Below, piece by piece: positions 1 to 9,120 of a stretch of DNA of 64,000 bases (position 1 is the stretch's first letter; the number at the start of each line of letters is the position of its first letter). Below the pieces are notes generated by a model. That model worked only from the letters and a program-made list of their open reading frames with translations. It did no database searches and had not been told where the DNA came from. The translations under genes were made by a program, and so were the position numbers. Origin of the DNA: Microbacterium sp. Leaf159 (GTDB lineage Bacteria; Actinomycetota; Actinomycetes; Actinomycetales; Microbacteriaceae); NCBI RefSeq assembly GCF_001423615.1, contig NZ_LMOU01000001.1:756538-820537 (forward strand). The letters are read 5' to 3'.

Positions 1-890
1 GACGCCTCCGCGAGAGCGGACTTCGCCGCGGTCATCGCGACCGAGCCGTTGTAACCTCGGCGGGAGAGCTGACCGACGAGGCGCCGCAGCGCTGTGTCAC
101 CGTCGAGACGTGACAGCCCCCGCGCCTTGGTGCGCGCGTACTCGAGCGCGCGCTCGGCGTCGTCGTCCGGCAGCTCGTCGAGCGCTGCCTCGACCACGTC
201 TCGGGGGATTCCCCGCTGCGCGAGCGCCCTGGACAGAGCGACACGGCCCTGCCCCTTTCGCTCGACGCCCGACGTGACGAGCTGACCGGCGAGCAGAGCA
301 TCATCGAGATACCCTCTTCGACAGAAATCGTCGAGGATGTCATCTACAGCGCCGGAATCGAGACGGGTTCCGTCTTGTTCATGGCCTTTGAGAACCATCC
401 GTGCCTCGGAGATCGAGAGCGACCGAGAGCGCAGCTTTCGCACCAGCAATTCCTCTGCGGCTTCTCGTACGCGTGCCGGATCGGCTCCCCCGTTGTCACC
501 GTCGAGGTCGCTCTGCGGCTGCAGCGCCCGCAACCGTGGCGCAGATCGTGCCGCCGCTCCGCGCGCCGGATGTCGGTCGCTCGGATCGCGGGAATCGATC
601 GACGCGGCCGGAGTCGCGGGTGTCATCGGGCCGGCGTCACCCCACGTCGAGTTCCACGCCGGGGCATCATCCGCTGAGACGGGTGCATCTCCACTGAGCC
701 GGCCGGAGCCGGTGAGCCCGGCGTCCGCGGAGGCACGCCGCTCGGAGCGACCATCTTCCGGCGACTCCGGCGCCGTTCGCTCCGTCGCGTCCGCCGAGCC
801 TCTGCCGGCCGGACGCTCGCGTGAGGCGTTCCGGCCGAACAATGGAATGACGGGGGCGAGCTGATCCCGCCCGCCCCCGTCATCACTCAT
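1..890 (-). CDS. recX: Regulatory protein RecX (3' end cut by window)
   Basis: RecX binds RecA and limits its filament formation and recombinase activity. I read the gene from an ATG at 890-888 leftwards with no stop before base 1, so 296 codons are visible and the C-terminus is missing. The first 120 or so residues are a low-complexity stretch rich in Ala, Asp, Ser and Arg. The RecX helical repeats follow, beginning near REAAEELLVRKLRSRSLS and continuing through FCRRGYLDDALLAG, ALAQRGIPRDVVEAALDEL and LRRLVGQLSRRGYN. It lies 39 bases downstream of recA on the same strand, the usual recA-recX order, so it is probably cotranscribed. The long N-terminal extension could include an overcalled start, but no better internal start was obvious. 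Confidence 0.9.
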   Translation of the reverse strand, partial: MSDDGGGRDQLAPVIPLFGRNASRERPAGRGSADATERTAPESPEDGRSERRASADAGLTGSGRLSGDAPVSADDAPAWNSTWGDAGPMTPATPAASIDSRDPSDRHPARGAAARSAPRLRALQPQSDLDGDNGGADPARVREAAEELLVRKLRSRSLSISEARMVLKGHEQDGTRLDSGAVDDILDDFCRRGYLDDALLAGQLVTSGVERKGQGRVALSRALAQRGIPRDVVEAALDELPDDDAERALEYARTKARGLSRLDGDTALRRLVGQLSRRGYNGSVAMTAAKSALAEA

Positions 891-929
891 GGCCCACTCC
901 GATCGCGGAACGACCTCGAACCGTCATGA

Positions 930-1973
930 TCACGCCGGGCGACGCTCGGCGAGCTCGTCAGCGGGAGCCTCGACGGCGCCACCGATCCCGAGCTTCTGCT
1001 TGATCTGGGTCTCGATCGCGAGTGCGACGTCGGGGTTCTTGAGCAGGAACGTGCGTGCGTTCTCCTTGCCCTGGCCGAGCTGATCGCCGTCGTAGGTGTA
1101 CCAGGAGCCGGACTTCTTCACGATGCCGTGCTCGACACCGAAGTCGATCAGGCTGCCCTCTCGCGAGATGCCGACGCCGTACAGGATGTCGAACTCGGCC
1201 TGCTTGAACGGCGGAGCCATCTTGTTCTTGACGACCTTGACCCTGGTGCGGTTTCCGACCGCGTCGGTGCCGTCTTTCAGCGTCTCGATGCGTCGGATGT
1301 CCATGCGGACCGACGCGTAGAACTTCAGCGCCTTTCCGCCGGCGGTGGTCTCCGGCGATCCGAAGAAGACACCGATCTTCTCGCGCAGCTGGTTGATGAA
1401 GATCATCGTGGTGTTCGTCTGGTTGAGCCCACCGGTGAGCTTTCGCAGAGCCTGCGACATGAGTCGAGCCTGCAGACCCACGTGCGAGTCCCCCATCTCG
1501 CCCTCGATCTCTGCGCGAGGCACGAGAGCCGCCACGGAGTCGATCACGATCAGGTCGATGGCGCCGGAGCGAACGAGCATGTCGGCGATCTCGAGGGCCT
1601 GCTCACCCGTGTCGGGCTGCGAGACGAGGAGAGCATCGATGTCGACACCGAGTTTGGCTGCGTAGTCGGGGTCGAGCGCGTGCTCGGCATCGATGAAGGC
1701 GGCGATGCCACCGGCGCGCTGGGCATTGGCGATCGCGTGCAGTGTGAGAGTCGTCTTACCGGAGGACTCAGGGCCGTAGATCTCGACGATGCGGCCACGC
1801 GGGAGGCCGCCGACGCCGAGAGCGACGTCTAGGGCGATGGAGCCGGTCGGGATGACCGCGACAGGGGCGCGTTCATCGCTGCCCAGTCGCATGACGGAAC
1901 CCTTTCCGAACTGGCGATCGATCTGGGCGAGTGCGGTCTCGAGGGACTTCTCGCGGTCAGCGGGTGATGGCAT
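930..1973 (-). CDS. recA: Recombinase RecA
   Basis: RecA is the cytoplasmic ATP-dependent strand-exchange protein of homologous recombination and the co-protease that triggers LexA cleavage. The 347-residue product has the family length. The N-terminal helix ([20 protein letters not shown]) is followed by Walker A GPESSGKT at residues 67-74, then the Walker B region [22 protein letters not shown] and the L2 loop [20 protein letters not shown]. No intein is present, unlike some mycobacterial recA genes. The start ATG follows an AAGGAG-type ribosome site. About 195 bases upstream is a LexA-type box (2169-2184), so SOS induction is likely. It is followed by recX and preceded by the DUF3046 gene, the standard actinobacterial neighbourhood. 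Confidence 0.99.
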   Translation of the reverse strand: MPSPADREKSLETALAQIDRQFGKGSVMRLGSDERAPVAVIPTGSIALDVALGVGGLPRGRIVEIYGPESSGKTTLTLHAIANAQRAGGIAAFIDAEHALDPDYAAKLGVDIDALLVSQPDTGEQALEIADMLVRSGAIDLIVIDSVAALVPRAEIEGEMGDSHVGLQARLMSQALRKLTGGLNQTNTTMIFINQLREKIGVFFGSPETTAGGKALKFYASVRMDIRRIETLKDGTDAVGNRTRVKVVKNKMAPPFKQAEFDILYGVGISREGSLIDFGVEHGIVKKSGSWYTYDGDQLGQGKENARTFLLKNPDVALAIETQIKQKLGIGGAVEAPADELAERRPA

Positions 1974-2168
1974 GACGGGCTCCTTATGCTCGCGTGGTGC
2001 CGCCTGTAGGCTGTCGCGGTCCTCCCGGCTGGGCGGAACTCTCCGACAAGGCGTATGGCTCTTCGGCTTGTCTTCACCGTACGAGGCACCTCGGACATTG
2101 AGTCGTCAGCACCAGGAATCAGGGAGAACAAGATCTCTGAACCACTTGTGCAGAAGACTACGCCCTTT

Positions 2169-2184
2169 TCGAACACATCTTCGA
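2169..2184 (-). promoter_or_regulatory. LexA (SOS) box upstream of recA
   Basis: The sequence TCGAAC-N4-CTTCGA matches 11 of 12 conserved positions of the actinobacterial LexA box TCGAAC-N4-GTTCGA. It lies between the DUF3046 gene and recA, about 195 bases before the recA start, with a TAGTCT -10-like hexamer just downstream on the minus strand. Binding by LexA is inferred from the match and from the well-known SOS control of recA. Confidence 0.75.
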
Positions 2185-2185
2185 T

Positions 2186-2206
2186 GACACGCCGGTTCGG
2201 CGTGTC
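2186..2206 (-). terminator. Hairpin between DUF3046 gene and recA
   Basis: GACACGCC and GGCGTGTC form a perfect 8-bp stem around the 5-base loop GGTTC. It follows the stop of the DUF3046 gene on the minus strand and precedes the recA promoter region. There is no T-run, so termination is plausible but unproven. Confidence 0.4.
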
Positions 2207-2238
2207 GGGAGACCGAACGCGTCGAACGCGTCAGACGG

Positions 2239-2463
2239 TCACTTCTTGCGGGGCTCGAGGCGCCCGGCGCCATGGCGGCGCTCGAGTGGCACGTCCGTCT
2301 CGGCGCACAGCGCGAGCCAGATGTCGCGCGGTGGGACTCCGGCATCCAGAGCCTCGTCTGCGGTGCGGCCGGAGAGCTGCGTCAGGACGAGGTCGCTGAC
2401 GAGAGATGAACCTCGGCCACCGAACTCCGCGTCGACGGCGCGGAGGAACTCACTGCGACGCAT
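2239..2463 (-). CDS. DUF3046 family small protein
   Basis: This is a 74-residue protein of the DUF3046 family, a small actinobacterial family of unknown function usually encoded beside recA. Its pattern is typical: an N-terminal MRRSEFLRAVDAEFG, a central SDLVLTQLSGRTADEALDAG, and PRDIWLALCAETDVP. I chose the ATG at 2463 because the conserved family starts at MRRSEF and the upstream in-frame codons overlap clgR. It lies 22 bases downstream of clgR and 265 bases upstream of recA. No membrane segment or signal peptide is seen. Its function is not known, and the position suggests only cotranscription with clgR. Confidence 0.88.
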   Translation of the reverse strand: MRRSEFLRAVDAEFGGRGSSLVSDLVLTQLSGRTADEALDAGVPPRDIWLALCAETDVPLERRHGAGRLEPRKK

Positions 2464-2485
2464 GAAGAGCGGGAACCCTCGACGC

Positions 2486-2794
2486 TCAGCGCAGCGAGAG
2501 CTCGGGCTCGACCGAGGCGACGAGGTCGTCGGGAACGACGTCCGGGAACACCTGGATGCCCTCGAGGACGGAGATTCGATCGCCGACCTCGCGCATGATG
2601 ATCGAGATGGGAACATCGAGCGCGTCCGCCACGGAGGCGAGGATCTCGCTCGATGCCTCTTTCTGGCCCCGCTCCACCTCGCTGAGGTAGCCGAGCGCCA
2701 CAGAGGCCTTGCTTGCGACCTGCCGGAGCGTACGCCCCTTCTGCAGGCGGAAGTCCCTCAGCACATCGCCGATTTCCTGTCGTACAAGAATCAT
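2486..2794 (-). CDS. clgR: XRE-family transcriptional regulator ClgR
   Basis: This is a 102-residue DNA-binding protein with a Cro/C1-type helix-turn-helix at about residues 8-66 (FRLQKGRTLRQVASKASVALGYLSEVERGQKEASSEILASVADALDVPI). Sequence and position, between cinA/pgsA and recA, match ClgR, the actinobacterial activator of clp protease and other protein quality-control genes. The C-terminal tail (VASVEPELSLR) is short and hydrophobic. In Corynebacterium and Streptomyces, ClgR is itself degraded by Clp through its C-terminus, and the same may hold here. The 141 bases upstream, before cinA, contain its promoter, but I could not assign a clear -10 element there. Confidence 0.88.
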   Translation of the reverse strand: MILVRQEIGDVLRDFRLQKGRTLRQVASKASVALGYLSEVERGQKEASSEILASVADALDVPISIIMREVGDRISVLEGIQVFPDVVPDDLVASVEPELSLR

Positions 2795-2935
2795 CGGAAC
2801 CTCCTCCCAGATCGTCTTCTCGAGGTCTCCCTCGAGGAGATCGCCAGTCTAGTCCTACCGACCTTCACAAAATCTACCTTCGCACGCTGTGCTTTCGGTG
2901 TGAGCACATCGATGACAACGGAAGTCATGGCCCGC

Positions 2936-3418
2936 CTATTCCCGGACGAGTCGAACGAGCAGGGCGAGCGCGGCGTCGACCGCCTGCGCGCGGATCTCTG
3001 CGCGATCACCGGGGAACTCATGGGGCTCGATGACGGATGCGGTCGGCGTCACGACGGCGATGTGCACGGTGCCGACCGGTTGACCGTCAGGCGACTCCGG
3101 TCCGGCGATCCCCGTGGTCGAGACTCCGACGTCCGCGGGGCGACCCTCGACGCTCACTGCACGCCGAACCCCGTCGGCCATCTGCCGAGCGACCTCGGGG
3201 TGCACGGGACCGTGCGCGGCGAGAAGGTCAGCATCGACTCCGAGCAGACTGTGCTTCACCGGTGTCGCGTAGGCGACCACCGCACCGACGAACGACGCGG
3301 ACGCCCCGGCGACGGAGACGAGTTCGGCAGCGACGGCGCCGCCGGTCAGGGACTCCGCCACCCCGAGGGTCCATCCGCGGGCGACCAGGCCGTCGAGAGC
3401 CTCCGATGCGGCAGTCAC
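2936..3418 (-). CDS. CinA C-terminal domain protein (nicotinamide-nucleotide amidase type)
   Basis: This 160-residue protein corresponds to the stand-alone CinA C-terminal domain (PncC type). Such enzymes deamidate nicotinamide mononucleotide to nicotinate mononucleotide in NAD recycling. Family motifs are visible: TLGVAESLTGGAVAAELVSVAGASASFVGAVVAY near residues 17-50, and VGVSTTGIAGPESPDGQPVGTVHIAV further on. The N-terminal MoaB-like domain of full CinA is absent, as is common in actinobacteria. Its GTG start overlaps the pgsA stop by four bases (GTGA), implying translational coupling in the ftsK-pgsA-cinA operon. Confidence 0.93.
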   Translation of the reverse strand: MTAASEALDGLVARGWTLGVAESLTGGAVAAELVSVAGASASFVGAVVAYATPVKHSLLGVDADLLAAHGPVHPEVARQMADGVRRAVSVEGRPADVGVSTTGIAGPESPDGQPVGTVHIAVVTPTASVIEPHEFPGDRAEIRAQAVDAALALLVRLVRE

Positions 3419-3990
3419 GAGGGCTGCCGAGAGCCTCTCACCTGCGCGACGATGTAATCGATCCCGCTCGCCACCGTGAGGATCAGCACGACGATCATCA
3501 GGAACGCCGTCACGATGATCCAGGGGCCCAATCCGATGAGCACGTGCAACGGGAGAAGTGCCCAGGAGAGCGCAACTGCCTGCACCGCCGTCTTCACCTT
3601 GCCCATCCAGGCCGCCGCGACCACATGCTCCTTCGCGACGATGAGCCGGTGGACGGTGATACCGACCTCACGGATCAGGATCACGATGACCAGCCACCAA
3701 TTCAGTTCACCCAGCACCGCAAGACCGACGAAGCCCGCACCGGTGAGCAACTTGTCGGCGATCGGATCCCAGAGTTTGCCGAAGTCGCTGACGATGTCAT
3801 ATCTGCGAGCGAGATAGCCGTCGACCCAATCGGTCGAGATCGCGACGATGAAGAGCACCGCCGCGATCCATCGCATCACGAGGTCGTCGACACCGTACGT
3901 TCCGCCGATGAGGAGCAGGACGAAGAAGATGACCGCGAGCGGGATGCGCGCGACGGTGATCGCGTTGGGAAGCTGCCGGGGAATCGCCAT
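3415..3990 (-). CDS. pgsA: CDP-diacylglycerol--glycerol-3-phosphate 3-phosphatidyltransferase
   Basis: PgsA makes phosphatidylglycerol phosphate from CDP-diacylglycerol and glycerol 3-phosphate, the committed step to phosphatidylglycerol and cardiolipin. The 191-residue product has several membrane segments (for example IPLAVIFFVLLLIGG, VMRWIAAVLFIVAIS and WIIVTAFLMIVVLIL). It carries the CDP-alcohol phosphotransferase signature DWVDGYLARR followed by GKLWDPIADK, with the conserved aspartates in place. Its ATG shares one base with the ftsK stop (TGATG), and its end overlaps cinA. The paralogue phosphatidylinositol phosphate synthase is less likely given the location next to cinA and recA. Confidence 0.93.
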   Translation of the reverse strand: MAIPRQLPNAITVARIPLAVIFFVLLLIGGTYGVDDLVMRWIAAVLFIVAISTDWVDGYLARRYDIVSDFGKLWDPIADKLLTGAGFVGLAVLGELNWWLVIVILIREVGITVHRLIVAKEHVVAAAWMGKVKTAVQAVALSWALLPLHVLIGLGPWIIVTAFLMIVVLILTVASGIDYIVAQVRGSRQPS

Positions 3991-6731
3991 CAGTCGCGCC
4001 CCGTCAATCCCCAGGCGTCTTCGTCGCCGTCTCCGTCGGCCTCGACGACCGGCAGGCCCTGGAACTGGGCTTCGACCGGATCGTGCGGCGTTCCCGCGGC
4101 AGTGGCCGACTGAGTGGCCGCCGCCGCCGGCTTCGCCGGGACGTCATCGCCTCGGAGCTTCGCCATGACCTGCGGGAGCTGCTCGGCCGTGGCCAGCACA
4201 TCGCGTGCCTTCGATCCCTCCGAGGGTCCGACGATCTCGCGTGACTCCAGCAGATCCATCAGTCGGCCGGCCTTCGCGAAGCCGACGCGCAGCTTGCGCT
4301 GCAGCATCGAGGTCGACCCGAACTGCGACGACACGATCAGCTCGGCGGCAGCGAGGAGGAGCTCGAGGTCGTCTCCGATGTCCTCGTCGACCTCCTTCTT
4401 CTTGGCCGGCTCCATCGCCTCCTGCACGTCAGCACGGTAGTCGGGGCGCGCCTGACGGGTCACATGTTTGACGACCGCGTCGATCTCCTTCTCGTCGACC
4501 CACGCCCCCTGCAGACGGAACGGCTTCGATGAGCCCATCGGCGAGAACAGGGCGTCACCCTGACCGATCAGCTTGTCGGCGCCGGGGCTGTCGAGGATCA
4601 CGCGGCTGTCGGTGACGCTGGTCACCGCGAAAGCGAGCCGTGACGGCACGTTGGCCTTGATGAGACCGGTGACGACGTCGACGCTCGGTCGTTGAGTGGC
4701 GAGGACCAGATGGATGCCGGACGCACGAGCCAGCTGCGTGATGCGCACGATCGAATCCTCGACGTCGCGCGGGGCCACCATCATCAGGTCGGCGAGCTCG
4801 TCGACGACCACGAGGAGGTACGGATAGGGCTTGAGCACCCGCTCGCTCCCGACCGGCAGCTCGACCTCGCCGGCGCGTACTGCTCGGTTGAAGTCGTCGA
4901 TGTGGCGGAAGCCGAACGACGCGAGGTCGTCGTACCGCATGTCCATCTCCTTCACGACCCATTGCAGCGCCTCGGCCGCCTTCTTCGGGTTCGTGATGAT
5001 GGGCGTGATCAGGTGCGGAACGCCCGCATAGCTCGTGAGTTCGACGCGCTTCGGGTCGATGAGGACCATCCGGACGTCCGTCGGGCGTGCCCGCATGAGC
5101 AGGCTCGTGATCATCGAGTTCACGAAGCTCGACTTGCCGGAGCCGGTGGAACCGGCGACGAGCAGGTGGGGCATCTTCGCGAGGTTCGCGATGACGATGT
5201 TGCCGCCGACGTCCTTGCCGACGCCGATCGTCATCGGGTGAGTGCTCTTGTGGGCAGCCGGAGACCGCAGTACGTCGCCGAGCGCGACCATCTCTTTGTC
5301 GGCGTTGGGGATCTCGATGCCGATGGCGCTCTTGCCTGGGATCGGCGAGAGGATGCGCACGTCGTTGGACGCGACCGCATAGGCGAAGTTGTTGCTCAGC
5401 TGAAGGATCTTCTCGACCTTGACGCCGTGTCCGACCTCGACCTCGTACTGCGTGACCGTCGGTCCCCGCGAGAAGCCGGTCACCTTCGCGTCGACCTTGA
5501 ACTGCGTCAGCACGCTCGTGATCTGCTCGATCACCTTGTCCGTGGCCTCGGACCGGGCGACCGGAGGCGGTCCTTCGACCAGAAGCCCCGGCGACGGCAG
5601 GATGTACGGAGCCACAGGCGCCTGAGGGCCCCGCTCCCCCGGTCCGGCGGTTCCGAAGCCGTCGAGTCCTGGCAGCTCGGGAACCTCGCCGGTGTCGGAC
5701 TCGTCGTCGAGGAGAGCGGTCGTCTGCTGCCCCGCCAGCGACTCCGTCACCGACCGGACGTCGGAGAGCACCTCGGTCGCGGCGTCGTACGGGTCTTCGA
5801 CGACGACGGCCTGGTCGTAGGCCGGAGTCGGCTCGGAGGTCGTGAGCAGAGCGGTGATGTCGTCGGAGCCGAGAGTCCCCTCGTCGGGGTCCTCTTCACG
5901 GCCGGTCTTGTTGCGCCGCCACCAGGGCAGGACATCAGGATCGTCGACCTTGTCTGCCTCGTCGATCGCGACGGCATCCTTCGTCGGCTTCTCGGTGCGC
6001 TCGGCATCGAACATCCACGCGTACAGGTCGCCGAGTCGCTGGCCGATACGGTTCGGCGGCGTCTTGGTGAGGATCAGCACGCTGAGCCCCGCGAGGAGGG
6101 CGAGCACGATGTAGGCGCCCACGGGGGTGAGGTACGAGAGGGGCTCGCCGACCATCCACCCGAACAGGCCGCCCGCCTCGCTCAGAGCCGGCATGCCGTC
6201 CTTCGGCTGGGCGCGCACGAGCAGTCCTGCAGAATCGGCGCGGCCGGCGGCGATGTGGCAGAAGCCCGCGAGCGTGAGCACGAAGAGGCCGAACCCGATG
6301 CCGATGCGGCCGTTGTCGTGCACCGACGACGGATGCCGGAACAGCCACCCCGCGAGCAGCAGGAGCAGCACGGGCATCACGAATGCGACCCGACCGACCA
6401 GCAGACCGACCGAGTAGGCACTGATGTTCGAGGCGACCTCGTTGCCGATGAAGAACCATTCGTTGACTGCGCCGGCGATCGCGAGCAGCACGAGCAGGAA
6501 CGGGAAGCCGTCGCGCCGATCGTCCTTCTCGAGGGTCTCAGGCCCGAACGCGCGGAAGAGTCCGCCGACGCCGTGGGCGAGACCGCCCCACGCGCGCACG
6601 GCGACGGGAGGCTTGTCGAGTTCGTCGATGTATTTCTTCGGCGCCGCCTGAGCCTTCGGAGCGGCCTGCCTCTTGGGGCGAGGCGTGGCGCTCTCGGACG
6701 CGCGCGCTGACTTCGTGGTACTCCTGGCCAT
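3990..6731 (-). CDS. ftsK: DNA translocase FtsK
   Basis: FtsK is the septum-anchored ATPase that pumps DNA and promotes dimer resolution and chromosome segregation. The 913-residue protein starts with a basic Ala/Lys-rich tail. About four membrane segments follow between residues 75 and 225, then an acidic linker to about 360. The motor has Walker A GSTGSGKS at 527-534 and Walker B VVVDELAD at 641-648. The gamma winged-helix domain at about 783-845 ([33 protein letters not shown]) reads orienting sequences. A short acidic C-terminal tail follows. The ATG sits 6 bases after TAACGT, consistent with a leaderless transcript. pgsA and cinA follow with overlapping ends. Confidence 0.97.
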   Translation of the reverse strand: MARSTTKSARASESATPRPKRQAAPKAQAAPKKYIDELDKPPVAVRAWGGLAHGVGGLFRAFGPETLEKDDRRDGFPFLLVLLAIAGAVNEWFFIGNEVASNISAYSVGLLVGRVAFVMPVLLLLLAGWLFRHPSSVHDNGRIGIGFGLFVLTLAGFCHIAAGRADSAGLLVRAQPKDGMPALSEAGGLFGWMVGEPLSYLTPVGAYIVLALLAGLSVLILTKTPPNRIGQRLGDLYAWMFDAERTEKPTKDAVAIDEADKVDDPDVLPWWRRNKTGREEDPDEGTLGSDDITALLTTSEPTPAYDQAVVVEDPYDAATEVLSDVRSVTESLAGQQTTALLDDESDTGEVPELPGLDGFGTAGPGERGPQAPVAPYILPSPGLLVEGPPPVARSEATDKVIEQITSVLTQFKVDAKVTGFSRGPTVTQYEVEVGHGVKVEKILQLSNNFAYAVASNDVRILSPIPGKSAIGIEIPNADKEMVALGDVLRSPAAHKSTHPMTIGVGKDVGGNIVIANLAKMPHLLVAGSTGSGKSSFVNSMITSLLMRARPTDVRMVLIDPKRVELTSYAGVPHLITPIITNPKKAAEALQWVVKEMDMRYDDLASFGFRHIDDFNRAVRAGEVELPVGSERVLKPYPYLLVVVDELADLMMVAPRDVEDSIVRITQLARASGIHLVLATQRPSVDVVTGLIKANVPSRLAFAVTSVTDSRVILDSPGADKLIGQGDALFSPMGSSKPFRLQGAWVDEKEIDAVVKHVTRQARPDYRADVQEAMEPAKKKEVDEDIGDDLELLLAAAELIVSSQFGSTSMLQRKLRVGFAKAGRLMDLLESREIVGPSEGSKARDVLATAEQLPQVMAKLRGDDVPAKPAAAATQSATAAGTPHDPVEAQFQGLPVVEADGDGDEDAWGLTGRD

Positions 6732-6813
6732 GCTCTCACGTTACGACCAGAGGCCGACATTCCCCGTAATGACGCGGCATTCCGGAGTCTTCGCCCGGGT
6801 CCGAGGGTGGCGC

Positions 6814-7308
6814 TCAGGACATCCGATGAACCATCGTGTCGCGGACTTCTCCGATGTCCGTGACCACGAACCCCTCCGACCGATAGAGCGTCCTCGCGAA
6901 GTTGTCGCGTTCGACGCTCAGGCTGATGCGCGGATGCCCCTGCTCTCGTGCGTGCGTCACGAGACGGCGGAGCAGCAGGCGACCGACACCGTGGGCGCGC
7001 CAGATGGGCTGCACGCCGATGATGAGCTCCGGCACTGCCGTTCCGACGAATCCGAACCCCGGATCGTCCTGCGACAGCATCCGGTACCAGGCGGCCCCGA
7101 TCGGCCTGTCATCCGAGTCGACTGCGACGAAGCCTGCATCCGCGGGGCGCATCCACCCCGCGACGTATCGGCGATGCTCGGTCGCGGTGAGGATCTCGTG
7201 ACGAGCCCGCGCTCCACCTGAACGCCAGTTCGCAGCCTCCACGACCATGTCGCCGAGGAAGCTCCCGTCCGCCTGCGCGGCGGGCCTGATCGAGAAGGCG
7301 TCGGACAT
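6814..7308 (-). CDS. GNAT family N-acetyltransferase
   Basis: This is a 164-residue GCN5-related acetyltransferase that would move acetyl from acetyl-CoA to an unknown amine. The acetyl-CoA binding region is visible at about residues 98-120 (ELIIGVQPIWRAHGVGRLLLRRLVTHAREQG, with the Q/RxxGxG/A-type turn AHGVGR). The C-terminal strands follow (RISLSVERDNFARTLYRSEGFVV). The ATG lies 6 bases after TAGGCT, consistent with its own leaderless promoter between rnj and ftsK. The substrate cannot be read from the sequence, and the housekeeping neighbours give no functional hint. Confidence 0.88.
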   Translation of the reverse strand: MSDAFSIRPAAQADGSFLGDMVVEAANWRSGGARARHEILTATEHRRYVAGWMRPADAGFVAVDSDDRPIGAAWYRMLSQDDPGFGFVGTAVPELIIGVQPIWRAHGVGRLLLRRLVTHAREQGHPRISLSVERDNFARTLYRSEGFVVTDIGEVRDTMVHRMS

Positions 7309-7325
7309 GCCCAGAGCCTACGGTG

Positions 7326-7365
7326 CGCGCGTTACAGCCGGGTGTCGTCCGACTGTGAACGCGCG
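7326..7365 (-). terminator. Hairpin downstream of ribonuclease J gene
   Basis: CGCGCGTTACAG pairs with CTGT-G-AACGCGCG, a 12-bp stem with one bulged base and a 15-base loop. It begins 11 bases after the rnj stop on the minus strand. It overlaps the region just upstream of the GNAT promoter. No T-run follows, so its strength as a terminator is uncertain. Confidence 0.4.
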
Positions 7366-7375
7366 ACCGGCGTGG

Positions 7376-9052
7376 TCAGGCCTCGATGACGAGGGGGACG
7401 ATCATCGGACGACGGCGGAGCTTCTGGTTGACCCAGCGTCCGATCGTCCGGCGGATGACCTGCGACAGCGCATGGGTGTCGCGGACTCCGTTGCCGGAGG
7501 CCTCCTTGAGCGCCGCGATGATCTTCGGCGTCACGTCGTCGAACACCGAGTCGTCCTCAGCGATGCCACGTGCGTGGATCTCGGGGCCCGAGATGATCCG
7601 CCCGGTCTGGGCATCCACGACGACGATGACCGAGACGAAGCCCTCTTCGGCGAGGATGCGGCGGTCCTTGAGGTCGGCGTCTGTGATGGCACCGACGGTG
7701 GAGCCGTCGACGTAGACGAAGCCGAGGTCGAGCTGGCCGACCACCCGGGCGTCACCGTCCTTCAGGTCGATCACCGTGCCGTTCGATGCGATGATCGTGC
7801 GCTCGGCCTCGACCCCCGTGTCCTGGGCCAGTTTCGCGTTGGCGATCAGGTGGCGGTACTCGCCGTGGACGGGGAGGACGTTCTTCGGCTTGAGGATGTT
7901 GTAGCAGTAGATCAGCTCGCCGGCTGCGGCGTGCCCCGAGACGTGGACCTTGGCATTCGCCTTGTGCACGACGTTCGCGCCGAGCTTCGTGAGGCCGTCG
8001 ATCACTCGGTACACGGCGTTCTCGTTTCCGGGGATCAGGCTCGATGCCAGGATGACGGTGTCGCCCGGACCGGGTTCGATCGCGTGATCGAGGTTGGCCA
8101 TGCGGCTGAGCACTGCCATCGGCTCGCCCTGCGAGCCCGTGGACATGTAGACGATCTTGTCGTCGGGAAGATCCCGCGCCTTCTTGTAGTCGATCAGCAG
8201 GCCGCTCGGCACCTTGAGGTAGCCGAGGTCCTCGGCGATCGTCATGTTGCGCAGCATGCTCCGCCCGAGCAGCGCGACGCGGCGTCCGTGCGCGTGGGCC
8301 GCGTCAAGGACCTGCTGCACTCGGTGCACGTGACTGGAGAAGCTCGCGACGATCACGCGGCGCGGAGCCTTGCCGATCACCTGGTCGAGCACCGGTCCGA
8401 TCGAGCGCTCGGTCGGCGTGAAGCCGGGCACGTCCGCGTTCGTGGAGTCGACGAGGAACAGGTCGACTCCCTCCTCGCCGAGGCGCGCGAACGCACGGAG
8501 GTCGGTGATGCGACCGTCGAGCGGCAGCTGATCCATCTTGAAGTCACCGGTCGCCAGAACGAGCCCGGCGGGCGTGCGGATCGCGACGGCCAGGGCATCC
8601 GGGATCGAGTGGTTGACCGCCACGAACTCGAGGTCGAAGGGGCCGACCTGTTCGCGCTGTCCTTCCTTCACGGTGAGGGTGAAGGCCTTGATGCGGTGCT
8701 CCTTGAGCTTCGCCTCGACCAGCGCGAGCGTGAGACCCGATCCGATCACAGGAATGTCGCTCTTCAGACGCAGCAAGTAGGGAACCGCGCCGATGTGATC
8801 CTCATGACCGTGCGTGAGCACGACGCCGACGATGTCGTCGAGACGCCCCTTGATCGGCTCGAAGTCGGGAAGGATCAGGTCGACACCCGGCTGGTGCTCC
8901 TCGGGGAACAGCACACCGCAGTCGACGATCAGGATCTTGCCGTCGAACTCGAAGATCGTCATGTTGCGGCCGATCTCGCCGAGGCCGCCGAGCGGAGTGA
9001 CCCGCAGCGTCCCCTCGTCGAGTGCTGCGGGTTCTGCGAGCGGGATGGACAT
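7376..9052 (-). CDS. rnj: Ribonuclease J
   Basis: Ribonuclease J is a zinc-dependent metallo-beta-lactamase/beta-CASP nuclease with 5'-exo and endonuclease activity, used in RNA maturation and decay. The 558-residue length is typical. The metal site HGHEDH is at residues 81-86 (VVLTHGHEDHIGAVPYLL). Other motifs include VLATGDFKMDQLP, the beta-CASP regions VIVASFSSHVHRVQQVLDAA and VYMSTGSQGEPMAVLSRM, and KVHVSGHAAAGEL. A GGAG ribosome site precedes the ATG at 9052. The gene follows dapA on the same strand with a 68-base gap, the standard dapA-rnj arrangement of actinobacteria. Confidence 0.97.
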   Translation of the reverse strand: MSIPLAEPAALDEGTLRVTPLGGLGEIGRNMTIFEFDGKILIVDCGVLFPEEHQPGVDLILPDFEPIKGRLDDIVGVVLTHGHEDHIGAVPYLLRLKSDIPVIGSGLTLALVEAKLKEHRIKAFTLTVKEGQREQVGPFDLEFVAVNHSIPDALAVAIRTPAGLVLATGDFKMDQLPLDGRITDLRAFARLGEEGVDLFLVDSTNADVPGFTPTERSIGPVLDQVIGKAPRRVIVASFSSHVHRVQQVLDAAHAHGRRVALLGRSMLRNMTIAEDLGYLKVPSGLLIDYKKARDLPDDKIVYMSTGSQGEPMAVLSRMANLDHAIEPGPGDTVILASSLIPGNENAVYRVIDGLTKLGANVVHKANAKVHVSGHAAAGELIYCYNILKPKNVLPVHGEYRHLIANAKLAQDTGVEAERTIIASNGTVIDLKDGDARVVGQLDLGFVYVDGSTVGAITDADLKDRRILAEEGFVSVIVVVDAQTGRIISGPEIHARGIAEDDSVFDDVTPKIIAALKEASGNGVRDTHALSQVIRRTIGRWVNQKLRRRPMIVPLVIEA

Positions 9053-9120
9053 GGTGTCTCCTCAGTCGGACACTCGACGCGTCCGTTCGTTCATGGTGAC
9101 GCGGCTCACCGCGCCGGGTG

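Noticed and set aside
1..890. A frameshifted recX
   Set aside because: The frame is open from 890 to base 1. The missing C-terminus is only due to the window edge.
4692..6710. A 672-codon open frame opposite ftsK
   Set aside because: It is a mirror of the ftsK reading frame in a GC-rich gene. Its product is Asp/Arg/Glu/His-rich with no domain, while ftsK is unmistakable.
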